Of a stretch of 64,000 nt of DNA, positions 7,852 through 15,856 are shown piece after piece. Location: assembly GCF_900112495.1 (NCBI RefSeq), contig NZ_FOMA01000001.1, positions 496,001-560,000 on the forward strand. Reading direction: 5' to 3'. How positions within the stretch are numbered: the stretch's first letter is position 1; each line of letters opens with the position of its first letter. Under the pieces are notes generated by a model, which searched no databases, was not told where the DNA came from, and saw nothing but the letters and a program-made list of their open reading frames with translations. The position numbers and the translations under genes were made by a program. Origin of the DNA: Bacillus sp. OV322. Lineage in GTDB: Bacteria; Bacillota; Bacilli; Bacillales; DSM-1321.

Positions 7852-9252
7852 TTGAATATGCTTTCATGTCAATTAAACCGAACAAGTGAAATCCCGCTTT
7901 ATGAACAATTATATTTGTATGTAAAAAATGAAATTGCAGAAGGGCGCCTGGAATTTAACACCAAGCTGCCTTCTAAACGCAAGCTCTCAGATCATCTTCA
8001 AATCAGCCAGAATACGGTAGAATCGGCATACGGCCAACTGGTTTCAGAAGGGTTCATTGAGGTAAGAGCGCGAAAAGGTTATTACGTAATGGCCTCAGAA
8101 GACCTGGAATATTTGCGCCAGGCCGGATACCAGAATGACAATAAGTCTGAAAGGGAGATAGAAGTCATAAAATATGATTTTCATCCAAGCCAGATTGATA
8201 CAAAGTCGTTTCCTTTTAGGGTCTGGAGAAAATATTCGAGGGATATGATAGACGAAAAAAAAGAAAAACTCCTGCTGATGGGAGATCATCGCGGGGAAAG
8301 CGGGCTCAGGCAGCAAATTGCTGCATATCTGTATGGATCAAGAGGAGTGGTCTGCACACCTGATCAAATCATTATTGGCGCAGGTATTGAAATTCTGCTG
8401 CAGCAGCTTGTTTTGTTATTGGAGGAGAATACCGCTTACGGGGTGGAAGATCCAGGGTACCATCTCATTTACCAAATACTAAAAAGCTACGGAAAAACAG
8501 TGAACCCTATTGAAATTGATGAAGAAGGAGTGAATGTGGAGCAGATTGAACATTCAGGGGCCCAGGTGGTGTACGTGACTCCATCCCACCACTTTCCATA
8601 TGGGACGATTTTATCTATTAATCGCAGGATGAAGCTTCTGAACTGGGCTTCTGCAAGCGAAGAACGATACATTATTGAAGATGATTATGACAGTGAATTC
8701 CGGTATAGCGGAAAGTCGATACCTTCCCTTCAAAGCATGGATAATGGGGAAAATATCATTTTTCTGGGGTCTTTTTCAAAATCGCTGATGCCCTCAATCC
8801 GCATCAGCTATATGATACTGCCGCAAAGACTTATGGACCGCTATCAGGATAAGCTTTCTTTTTATCATTCTACTGTTTCCCGCCTTGATCAGCAGACGCT
8901 TGCTAAATTCATGGAAGCGGGAGAATTCGAAAAACACCTGAACCGGATGAGGAAGGTGTATCGAAGCAAGCTTGATACGGTTGTTACAGTGTTAAAGGAA
9001 TATGATAAAAAAATCAGGGTTATCGGAGCCAATTCTGGTTTGCACATCGTGCTGGTCATAGAGAATGGTCTGAATGAAGAAACACTCATAGAAGAAGCAC
9101 GTAAATCTCAAATCCGGGTATATCCTCTTTCACTGTATAGCATAGAAAGACCGGCAGCCCCCCCTAAAGTTATCTTAGGTTTTGGAGGGATTCCTCTGGA
9201 TGAACTTGAATCCGCGATAAGAGCATTGTTGAAGAGCTGGAAAATCGGCTAA
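7852..9252 (+). CDS. pdxR: MocR-family PLP-responsive regulator PdxR
   Basis: A 466-residue fusion of an N-terminal GntR winged helix (about residues 10-80: PLYEQLYLYVK, LPSKRKLSDHL, SQNTVESAYGQLVSEGF) and a fold-type I aminotransferase domain. The PLP Schiff-base lysine is in GSFSKSLMPSIR, preceded by EDDYDSEFRY, as in MocR proteins. The start is TTG at 7852, nine bases after AAGGAGGG; the ATG two codons later is spaced too far. It is divergent from pdxST, the classical arrangement in which PdxR senses PLP and adjusts pdxST transcription. A MocR regulator of another pathway is possible but unlikely given this neighbour. Confidence 0.9.
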   Translation: MNMLSCQLNRTSEIPLYEQLYLYVKNEIAEGRLEFNTKLPSKRKLSDHLQISQNTVESAYGQLVSEGFIEVRARKGYYVMASEDLEYLRQAGYQNDNKSEREIEVIKYDFHPSQIDTKSFPFRVWRKYSRDMIDEKKEKLLLMGDHRGESGLRQQIAAYLYGSRGVVCTPDQIIIGAGIEILLQQLVLLLEENTAYGVEDPGYHLIYQILKSYGKTVNPIEIDEEGVNVEQIEHSGAQVVYVTPSHHFPYGTILSINRRMKLLNWASASEERYIIEDDYDSEFRYSGKSIPSLQSMDNGENIIFLGSFSKSLMPSIRISYMILPQRLMDRYQDKLSFYHSTVSRLDQQTLAKFMEAGEFEKHLNRMRKVYRSKLDTVVTVLKEYDKKIRVIGANSGLHIVLVIENGLNEETLIEEARKSQIRVYPLSLYSIERPAAPPKVILGFGGIPLDELESAIRALLKSWKIG

Positions 9253-9253
9253 A

Positions 9254-9286
9254 AAAAGCAGGAGACATTTTTGTCCCCTGCTTTTT
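9254..9286. terminator. Bidirectional terminator
   Basis: AAAAAGCAGGAGACA / TGTCCCCTGCTTTTT stem (one mismatch) with a TTTTT loop. It lies between the convergent pdxR and acyltransferase genes, and T-runs flank it on both strands. Confidence 0.9.
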
Positions 9287-10343
9287 ACCGCAAGCTTGAA
9301 GAATGACTTTGAGAGCGGCTTTTAATTGCCTTTAGACGTTTCAATACAGTATAGAACAGCTTTTTGAATTTTGATATCTTCAATTCAATGATTGGCTGTG
9401 CCAAGGATTCGATAATTTGGCTGGATAATAAGATGGTGATCAGCAGGGCAAAGCCTGCAAGCATGATAAAGCTTTCGGTGCTGGTAAAATACGTATGGAT
9501 CCGGCTTTCGCGAAAAATTCGGACAAAAAAACCATGAAGCAGATAGACATAAAGAGTCTGTGCCCCCCATCTTGAAAAGAAGTGTTTTCCGCGGGGAACA
9601 AAAGCAAGAAAACTGAAAACCATGATCATGGAAACTGTGTAAACCCCTAGTCTGGTAAACATGGATAATATATCGGGATTGCCAAGCTCAGCGTAAGGCT
9701 TAGAACCAAGAAGCCATTTATCGCTTATATCCGGATGCAGGTAAGATTCGGCAAAAACAACAGTGATAATGACAAATGCCGTAATTCGCCACTTTACAGA
9801 AAACAGCTTCTTTATTTGCTCTTTCGAGAGATGGTATCCAATCAGATACATGGGAAAGAAAACAAATGTCCTGGATAAGCTCAGATAGTTGGAGACAGTG
9901 TCTGCATAACCAATCAAGAGAGCAGCAAGGACGGCAATGCCAATCCCTAAAGCAGGCTTTAGCTTTGCAAAAACAAGAAGCATCAGATTCCAGCAGAATA
10001 AACTGATAAGAAACCACATGGCCCACTGCGGATCAAGCAAATCCATTTTAAAGTCTGATTTGCTGTAAAGAAAATAATAAAATACTGTATAAATTGTCTG
10101 GAAGATCAGGTAAGGCAGTATTAATTTTTTTGTAATTTTCGATAGATATCCCTTCTTATAAAATCCTTTTGCAAAAAAGCCTGAAACCAGGATAAAAGCT
10201 GGCATATGAAAGGTGTAAATAGTTTTATAGAGAGCGTAAATTTCCTCGCTTTCATGGATATATGATTTTAGCAAATGGCCAAAAACAACAATGGCCATCA
10301 ATATGAATTTAGCATTATCAAAAAAGTAATTTCGTTTAGTCAT
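9285..10343 (-). CDS. ykrP: Acyltransferase family 3 membrane protein (YkrP-like)
   Basis: A 352-residue integral membrane protein with about ten hydrophobic segments. The N-terminus (NAKFILMAIVVFGHLL and YTFHMPAFILVSGFF) carries the conserved His and the HMPxFxxxSGF signature of acyltransferase-3 O-acylases such as fucose 4-O-acetylase. The short basic C-terminal tail is cytoplasmic. These enzymes acylate cell-surface sugars, but the substrate is not deducible here. GGAGGCAGCC precedes the ATG. It is divergent from the KinE-like kinase, as I recall for ykrP-kinE in B. subtilis, which supports the symbol. Confidence 0.82.
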   Translation of the reverse strand: MTKRNYFFDNAKFILMAIVVFGHLLKSYIHESEEIYALYKTIYTFHMPAFILVSGFFAKGFYKKGYLSKITKKLILPYLIFQTIYTVFYYFLYSKSDFKMDLLDPQWAMWFLISLFCWNLMLLVFAKLKPALGIGIAVLAALLIGYADTVSNYLSLSRTFVFFPMYLIGYHLSKEQIKKLFSVKWRITAFVIITVVFAESYLHPDISDKWLLGSKPYAELGNPDILSMFTRLGVYTVSMIMVFSFLAFVPRGKHFFSRWGAQTLYVYLLHGFFVRIFRESRIHTYFTSTESFIMLAGFALLITILLSSQIIESLAQPIIELKISKFKKLFYTVLKRLKAIKSRSQSHSSSLR

Positions 10344-10589
10344 GGCTGCCTCCGTTTTTATTTAGTGGGAAAACGGGGTAATTTCATTAAACTTTACCCC
10401 TGCACGATCCTGCTTAATCTCCTTTTTTTCAGGAAAAATAAGGAAGGGCGGAAGAATCTAACGCATATTGGTCATTCATATAGAAAATGGATGAGTCTAA
10501 TGCATTTCTACTATTTTTGTCAGACAGATAGGAAAATAAGGCGGATATGTAGAATATTGGTGGTAAGTGGATGCTTCGGAGGGGAAAGT

Positions 10590-12779
10590 ATGATGGAAAC
10601 AGAGTTAGCTGAAATTGCAGCTTATAAAAAGGAAATTTCAAAGCTGAAATCGCAGCTTGAACAGTGCAAGCTGCTTTCTGATAAAATTATTGAACCATTT
10701 ATTATCGTTAATCAAGAGAGGGATATTCTATACGGTAACCAATCAGCATGTCTTCTTTTGAATACTCCAAAGGAAAAACTGCAAACGATGAAAATCACCC
10801 ATTTTTTAAAGGTTGTACCTTCCCATATTTTGCAGCTGCAGGAAGAGAAAATAGAGACGGATGGAATTGTGGAGGACGAATGGCTCATTCAGCTGCTGGA
10901 TGGAGGGCTCAAGCATATTGAGTTCACGGGCTATACGTATAATGCACTAGGGCATACGATTTTTAAATTAAAGGATATTACGCTGGAACGCTCACTTGAA
11001 CGGGAAAAGATGATGAGCATGCAAATGTTTCTCGATGTTTTCAATCAGGCGATAGACAGCATTGTCATTTATGATCGTTCGGGAATCATCATAGACAGCA
11101 ATACCCCGTTCTGCCAAAGCCTGAAATTGGATAAATCCGAAGTAGTCGGCAGGAATATTACGGATTTCATTTCGGAAAGTTCCCTGGGAGTCTGGGATGC
11201 ATGCTTCAATCAGGTACAGGCAGAGGGCTCCTCATCAGGAGTTATGGAAATAAAATCGCATGCGGCAGAGCTCAAAGTTGATTTTTCGTCAACGGCAAAT
11301 ATATTTAATGGCTTTTATATGTGCATTCTTAAGGATATTACTGAGAAAAGCCTTATTGAGCAAAAGCTTATGGACAGCGAAAGAATATTTTCGGAATTAT
11401 TTGAACAGACAATGGACGCCATTGTCTTTTGGGATCAGAACGGAACAATATTCAGGGTAAATGATTCTGCATGCAGAATTTTCGAATCAAGCAGGGAAAA
11501 CCTTATTGGCTGCCTTATCACAGAGTATGTAGCTCAAAAGGATGAACGGTTTTATAATATGATTGATACATTTAATAGGTATGGGGCCGTACGTGAAGAG
11601 CTTTTTTATAAAATGCCTAACGGTCAGCTGAAACTATTGGAGCTTACCGCAAAAATGCATTCCAGTGAAGGGTACAATATAACGATTTTCAGGAATGTAA
11701 GCGAGCGATGGCGGATAGAAATGGAGCTTAGGAAAAGTGAAAAAAAATTCCGTAAAATTTTTGAGGGATCTCTCGATGGAATGATTATCTGGAATTTGAA
11801 GGGTTTTGCAGATATTAATGAAACAGGATGCAATATACTGGGATTTAACAAGGAAAAGCTTTTATCCATGAACGTGAATAAGCTGCTGGAAAGTGTTCCT
11901 GAAAACGCAGTCCTTCTCCACGAGCATATTGACCAGGTTCTGAAAAAAGGCTCGTTCACTTCTGTCATTCCTGTAAAATTCGAGGAAGGAAGCACCAAGT
12001 ATATTGAGTTTTCCACAAGGAAAAATCTATATTCAGGTCTTCACCTGACCATTTTCAGAGACATCACAAAAAGTCTGGAAATGCAGGAGCAGCTCAAGAA
12101 GTCCGATACACTGAATGTGGTAGGCGAGCTTGCCGCGGGAATTGCCCATGAAATCAGAAATCCCATGACTGCACTTAAAGGGTTCATACAGCTGCTGCAG
12201 GGAAGCGTCAAGGAGGATTTTTCAAATTATTTTAATGTGATCACTTCAGAGCTGCAGCGCATAGAAACGATTATTACGGAATTTTTGGTCCTTGCCAAGC
12301 CGCAGGCTGTGAAATATTTCAGGCAGAATATCAATTCAATCATGAAGGAAACACTGGAACTTCTCGCGGCGCAGGCCCTGATGTTAAATATTCAGTTTGA
12401 GGTGAAGTACCAGGAAGCTGATTTGATGATTTATTGTGAAGGCAACCAATTAAAACAAGTATTTATTAATATAATCAAAAATGCCCTGGAGGTTATGCCT
12501 GATGGAGGAATTGTCAGGGTGGAAACCAGCAGGGAAGGTGACAGGCATATAAAAATAACGATTGCCGACCAGGGAATAGGAATTTCAGAAGAAAAGATAA
12601 GAAAACTCGGAGAGCCCTTTTATACGACAAAAGAAAGAGGAACTGGACTAGGATTGATGGTCAGTTATAAAATTGTAGAGGAGCATAGAGGATGGGTCGA
12701 GGTTGAAAGTGAGGAAGGAAAAGGGACAGCCTTCCATTTATTTCTTCCTATGGACCGGAGCCAGAAGGAGCCAAGATAA
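10590..12779 (+). CDS. kinE: Multi-PAS sporulation sensor histidine kinase (KinE-like)
   Basis: A 729-residue cytoplasmic kinase without membrane segments. Four PAS modules follow a short coiled coil, beginning near residues 30, 150, 265 and 380. Next come the HisKA dimerisation helix with the phospho-accepting His in GIAHEIRNPMTALKG, and the ATPase domain with N-box (NALEVMPDGG) and G-boxes (DQGIGISEEKI, GTGLGLMVSYKIV). Size and layout match KinE, which feeds phosphate to Spo0F in the sporulation phosphorelay. The frame is open back to 10275, overlapping the divergent acyltransferase, but GGAGGGG at 10578-10584 fixes the start at 10590 or 10593. It overlaps ogt by one base, in the kinE-ogt order known from B. 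subtilis. The ligand sensed by the PAS domains is unknown. Confidence 0.88.
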   Translation: MMETELAEIAAYKKEISKLKSQLEQCKLLSDKIIEPFIIVNQERDILYGNQSACLLLNTPKEKLQTMKITHFLKVVPSHILQLQEEKIETDGIVEDEWLIQLLDGGLKHIEFTGYTYNALGHTIFKLKDITLERSLEREKMMSMQMFLDVFNQAIDSIVIYDRSGIIIDSNTPFCQSLKLDKSEVVGRNITDFISESSLGVWDACFNQVQAEGSSSGVMEIKSHAAELKVDFSSTANIFNGFYMCILKDITEKSLIEQKLMDSERIFSELFEQTMDAIVFWDQNGTIFRVNDSACRIFESSRENLIGCLITEYVAQKDERFYNMIDTFNRYGAVREELFYKMPNGQLKLLELTAKMHSSEGYNITIFRNVSERWRIEMELRKSEKKFRKIFEGSLDGMIIWNLKGFADINETGCNILGFNKEKLLSMNVNKLLESVPENAVLLHEHIDQVLKKGSFTSVIPVKFEEGSTKYIEFSTRKNLYSGLHLTIFRDITKSLEMQEQLKKSDTLNVVGELAAGIAHEIRNPMTALKGFIQLLQGSVKEDFSNYFNVITSELQRIETIITEFLVLAKPQAVKYFRQNINSIMKETLELLAAQALMLNIQFEVKYQEADLMIYCEGNQLKQVFINIIKNALEVMPDGGIVRVETSREGDRHIKITIADQGIGISEEKIRKLGEPFYTTKERGTGLGLMVSYKIVEEHRGWVEVESEEGKGTAFHLFLPMDRSQKEPR

Positions 12780-13282
12780 TGAAATACTATTACAGCCAAT
12801 ATGAAAGGCCGGAAATCGGCAAGTTATACTTACTGGCGGATGAAGAAGCCATGGTGCACATGACCTATAATCCGGCGGATTTTGAAAAGCAGGCTGCAGC
12901 CTGCCATCCAGTCCAAATGGATGAGCATCAGGTTTTTAAGGAATTAAGAATTTGGCTGGACGGATATTTTTCAGGCGTGAATGAAGAGTTCACGATTCCT
13001 CTGCGCGAGAAGGGCACAGAATTCCAGAAGCAGGTATGGAACAGGATGAAGGAAATTCCATACGGAGAAACTAAGTCATACAGTGAAATTGCCTATGAAA
13101 TAAACAGGCCGAAAGCTGTCCGCGCCATCGGCCAGGCCAGTAAGGCCAATCCTTACCCAATTCTTGTGCCCTGCCACCGGGTTGTTGGCAAGAAGGGGCA
13201 GCTTACCGGGTATGCAGGAAGCAAAACAGATATAAAAGATAGATTATTGACCCTGGAAAACAAAAATTGGGTTACCAGATAA
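12779..13282 (+). CDS. ogt: Methylated-DNA--protein-cysteine methyltransferase
   Basis: A 167-residue suicide repair protein that transfers methyl groups from O6-methylguanine or O4-methylthymine to its own cysteine. The active-site segment ILVPCHRVVGKKG holds the acceptor Cys and proton-relay His. The preceding helix-turn-helix part (FQKQVWNRMKEIPYGETKSY) and Arg finger (RAIGQASKANPYP) are intact, and the N-terminal domain is of usual size. The ATG overlaps the last base of the kinE stop codon (TAATG), indicating coupled translation. The pairing of a DNA repair gene with a sporulation kinase is conserved in B. subtilis. Confidence 0.95.
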   Translation: MKYYYSQYERPEIGKLYLLADEEAMVHMTYNPADFEKQAAACHPVQMDEHQVFKELRIWLDGYFSGVNEEFTIPLREKGTEFQKQVWNRMKEIPYGETKSYSEIAYEINRPKAVRAIGQASKANPYPILVPCHRVVGKKGQLTGYAGSKTDIKDRLLTLENKNWVTR

Positions 13283-13344
13283 ATTGTTTGATTATCGCCA
13301 GGGTGCCTGGCACTTTCTTAGTAATATGCAGGATATTCATTGAA

Positions 13345-13385
13345 AAACGCATTTCACGTGCCTGAGAGGCTTAGGAAATGCGTTT
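13345..13385. terminator. Bidirectional terminator (ogt / ykvA)
   Basis: AAACGCATTTC / GAAATGCGTTT stem around a loop that itself pairs (GCCT/AGGC), between convergent genes. Just upstream, at about 13300-13312, is the palindromic GGTGCCTGGCAC string that I recall as frequent in Bacillus spacers. Confidence 0.75.
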
Positions 13386-13393
13386 CTTTATTA

Positions 13394-13810
13394 CTATTTA
13401 ACTGTAATGGCAAGCTGTTTTTCCCTTTGCCATTGTTCAAACAATACCAGATCCTTATCAATCTGTGATAAAACAAAAGCCACAACTGCAGCGTCATCAA
13501 TCAAACCAAATCCTATCAAAAAATCAGGGATGATATCTATCGGCGATACAAAGTAAATGACAGATATTAATATCATGATCAGTGAACGGTATGGCACCTT
13601 GCGGTAAGAACCGTTCGACCATGCCTTCAATAAGGAAAGCATAGTCTGCAGTTTTGCCCACAAATTTTTAAAAGAAAGCTGGTTTGAAGCTGCCTTTCTT
13701 TCTGCGTTTGCCAGTAGCCCCTTCGCGCTTCCTTTATTTCCCGCATAACGCTTTGCCTGCTTACTGAAAAGCGTATAAGCAACTTTCCTGAACAACCATT
13801 TCCGCAGCAT
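13394..13810 (-). CDS. ykvA: YkvA family DUF1232 membrane protein
   Basis: A 138-residue protein with the DUF1232 hallmark in its C-terminal half (VPYRSLIMILISVIYFVSPIDIIPD split over one hydrophobic helix, then GLIDDAAVVAFVL). The N-terminal half is basic. The function of the family is unknown; one or two membrane helices anchor it. The frame is open seven codons further upstream, but those codons encode the ribosome binding site GAGGGTGG, so the ATG at 13810 is the true start. In B. subtilis ykvA also lies next to spo0E, supporting the symbol. Confidence 0.88.
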   Translation of the reverse strand: MLRKWLFRKVAYTLFSKQAKRYAGNKGSAKGLLANAERKAASNQLSFKNLWAKLQTMLSLLKAWSNGSYRKVPYRSLIMILISVIYFVSPIDIIPDFLIGFGLIDDAAVVAFVLSQIDKDLVLFEQWQREKQLAITVK

Positions 13811-14021
13811 ATTTCCACCCTCTTTTTTCAATTATGATACCACTCTTCAGAAAAATAAAAACCTGTATAATCTTGTGAAAAAGAAGAATGTATACCGTGG
13901 ATATTGGCGTAAAATGAGAGGTTTTGTCATATTATGCTAACCTATTTACATCTGAAGAAAATTTTGTAATAATCCTTAAGTGCTTATTTTTAAAAAAGTG
14001 AGAAAGGATGTAAGCTAAGTC

Positions 14022-14243
14022 ATGATATGCAGAAATGAAACTGCAATTTGCTCTGAGATAACAGTTAAGCGGATGGAAATGATCAGGATAGCGGATGTTT
14101 ACGGCATGACTGCCGAAAAGACCATTCGATGCAGCCAGGAACTTGACGGTCTGATCAATGAGTATCTGCTATTACAATACCACTCGGATTTTTTGCTGAG
14201 TAAATTTGAAAGTTATGATTTCAATACAGAGGTGAATGCATGA
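14022..14243 (+). CDS. spo0E: Spo0E-like aspartyl-phosphate phosphatase
   Basis: A 73-residue two-helix protein with the family signature SQELDGLINEYLL in its second helix. These phosphatases dephosphorylate Spo0A~P directly and oppose sporulation kinases. The first helix (VKRMEMIRIADVYGMTAEKTI) is typical. AAAGG lies about 13 bases before the ATG at 14022, longer than usual; the Met at codon 17 is an alternative start that would still keep the core. It sits between kinE and kinD homologues and beside ykvA as in B. subtilis, which favours Spo0E itself over the paralogues YisI and YnzD. Confidence 0.82.
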   Translation: MICRNETAICSEITVKRMEMIRIADVYGMTAEKTIRCSQELDGLINEYLLLQYHSDFLLSKFESYDFNTEVNA

Positions 14244-14329
14244 CACTCTTTCTGTGGAAAATGAAGGGAATAGGGAATGGCAGGGGATGGGGATTGCAGT
14301 GCTGAAAAAAGCAGGCAGAAACATAAATA

Positions 14330-14384
14330 AAGCAAAAAGACCTGTCTGCACCCGCCTTCACAAGGATGCAATAGGTGCAGACAG
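14330..14384 (-). terminator. Terminator of the MFS transporter gene
   Basis: CTGTCTGCACC (14342-14352) pairs with GGTGCAGACAG (14374-14384). On the minus strand it is followed by TCTTTTT. It lies about 135 bases beyond the stop of the transporter, with no convincing gene between. Confidence 0.75.
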
Positions 14385-14518
14385 ATCTCAATGAACATCT
14401 CCGAAATAAAATTCAGGCCGGCCGGCACCCATCTTCCAATAAATACTCTACTTCAGCCCAAAACCGCTCATCAGGATACAGCATCATAATAAACGATATT
14501 GTAACTCCCAGCTCAGCT

Positions 14519-15751
14519 TTATACGTGATGCGGATTTTGCCAATCTTTCAATGTTTTATCCGATGGAAGAAGCAGACTAATAAGGCCCAGAAGCGGCAAA
14601 AATCCTACATACTTAATGGTGGCAGCAATGCCGATTGAATCTGCCAGTGCACCAAGTGCAACCGAGCCTATGGCCCCCATGCCAAAAGCAAGTCCCACGG
14701 TCAGTCCTGCCATCGTTCCCACTTTACCCGGCACAAGCTCCTGCGCGTAAACAACTGTCACAGAAAAACTCGTCATAATAATAAATCCGCTTGCCAATAA
14801 CAGAACAAAAGAAGCCCATGATGGGAGAAAAGGCAGCAATATAGTGAAAGGCGCACACCCTGCCAATGAATATAAAATAATGTTCTTCCTTCCGAAACGA
14901 TCTGCAAGCGGGCCGCCGAAGAAGGTTCCAAGCGCACCGGCAGCAAGGAAAGCAAAAATATAGAGCTGTGCTTCACTAATGGAGAAGCCATTATGCTTTA
15001 TCAGAAAAAAAGAATAGTAATTTGTCATGCATGAAATATACCAGGATCTGGCAAAAATAAACAGTAGAATAAAGGTTAAAGCTTGGGCAACTTTTTTATT
15101 GAACACACCTTTTGAACCTGCTTTGCCTTTTGCATGGTGAACCGGTGATTTCAGCTTGCGCCCATACCATATGGCGATATAAAACAGCATGATAACCGCG
15201 CAAAGGGCAACAGGAGCAAACCATAATGCTCCTTTTTGTCCGAATGGCACGAGGACAATAGCGGTAATAAGGGGAGCAAGCGCTTGTCCGGTATTGCAAC
15301 CGACCTGATAGATGGATTGAGCAAGACCTCTCTTTGTTCCTGCTGCCATATAAGCCACGCGGGAGCCTTCAGGATGGAAAATAGCAGAGCCGATCCCAAT
15401 CAGGAAAACAGAAAACAGGATGATTCCATAGCTTGGGGAGATGGCAAGCAGAATAATGCCTGCAAGTGTACTGGAAAGCCCGATTGGCAACGCAAAGGGC
15501 AGCGGTTTTAAATCGCTGTACCAGCCTACAGCAGGCTGCATGATGGAAGCTGTAATATTTAGCGCAAAGGCTATATAGCCAAGCTGGGTATAGCTTAAGG
15601 ACATTGAGTGTTCCAATATTGGAAACATTGCAGGTACAACGGCTTGAAGAGTATCATTTAATAAATGGCAAATACCCATGATAATAAGGATTCTAAAAAC
15701 CGTTGCATTGGCACTTTGATTTTTTTGAAGTTTAAGAGAAATACTTGACAT
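14519..15751 (-). CDS. MFS transporter, fosmidomycin-resistance (Fsr) family
   Basis: A 410-residue protein with twelve predicted membrane segments. The N-terminal half (ICHLLNDTLQAVVPAMFPIL, GFSISEAQLYIF further on, and IGSAIFHPEGSRVAYMAAG in helix 4) is characteristic of the Fsr subgroup of drug:proton antiporters. The central cytoplasmic loop is basic. Substrates are probably small toxic compounds; fosmidomycin is the namesake but not proven here. AAGGAG lies eight bases before the ATG. It interrupts the spo0E-kinD neighbourhood relative to B. subtilis, so it is probably an accessory insertion. It is transcribed alone with a far-downstream terminator. Confidence 0.86.
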   Translation of the reverse strand: MSSISLKLQKNQSANATVFRILIIMGICHLLNDTLQAVVPAMFPILEHSMSLSYTQLGYIAFALNITASIMQPAVGWYSDLKPLPFALPIGLSSTLAGIILLAISPSYGIILFSVFLIGIGSAIFHPEGSRVAYMAAGTKRGLAQSIYQVGCNTGQALAPLITAIVLVPFGQKGALWFAPVALCAVIMLFYIAIWYGRKLKSPVHHAKGKAGSKGVFNKKVAQALTFILLFIFARSWYISCMTNYYSFFLIKHNGFSISEAQLYIFAFLAAGALGTFFGGPLADRFGRKNIILYSLAGCAPFTILLPFLPSWASFVLLLASGFIIMTSFSVTVVYAQELVPGKVGTMAGLTVGLAFGMGAIGSVALGALADSIGIAATIKYVGFLPLLGLISLLLPSDKTLKDWQNPHHV

Positions 15752-15833
15752 TCAAAAGACTCCTTATGAGTAAAATATTTTCCTTGTGTAATGGCCCCGG
15801 CTGAGAAAGGGCAAACTATAAATCGAGGGTTGT

Positions 15834-15847
15834 CCGGGAATTCCCGG
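15834..15847. promoter_or_regulatory. 14-base perfect GC-rich palindrome
   Basis: CCGGGAATTCCCGG lies between the kinD stop codon and the start of the MFS transporter. There is no T-run, so it is not a normal terminator; it could be an operator for the transporter or a hairpin at the kinD 3' end. Confidence 0.3.
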
Positions 15848-15856
15848 TTATCATAC

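Noticed and set aside
13300-13312. GGTGCCTGGCAC palindrome after ogt
   Set aside because: I recall this string as a common spacer motif in Bacillus; a single copy gives no basis for a separate feature.
14413-14530. Protein-like tail (…FWAEVEYLLEDG…) on the minus strand just past the MFS transporter stop
   Set aside because: It reads like a C-terminus, but the frame has only ATT or internal ATG as start and no ribosome site, so it may at most be a gene remnant.
15795-15830. GGCTGAGAAAGGG string resembling part of a TPP riboswitch
   Set aside because: Only the CTGAGA element is present; the remaining conserved TPP core is absent.
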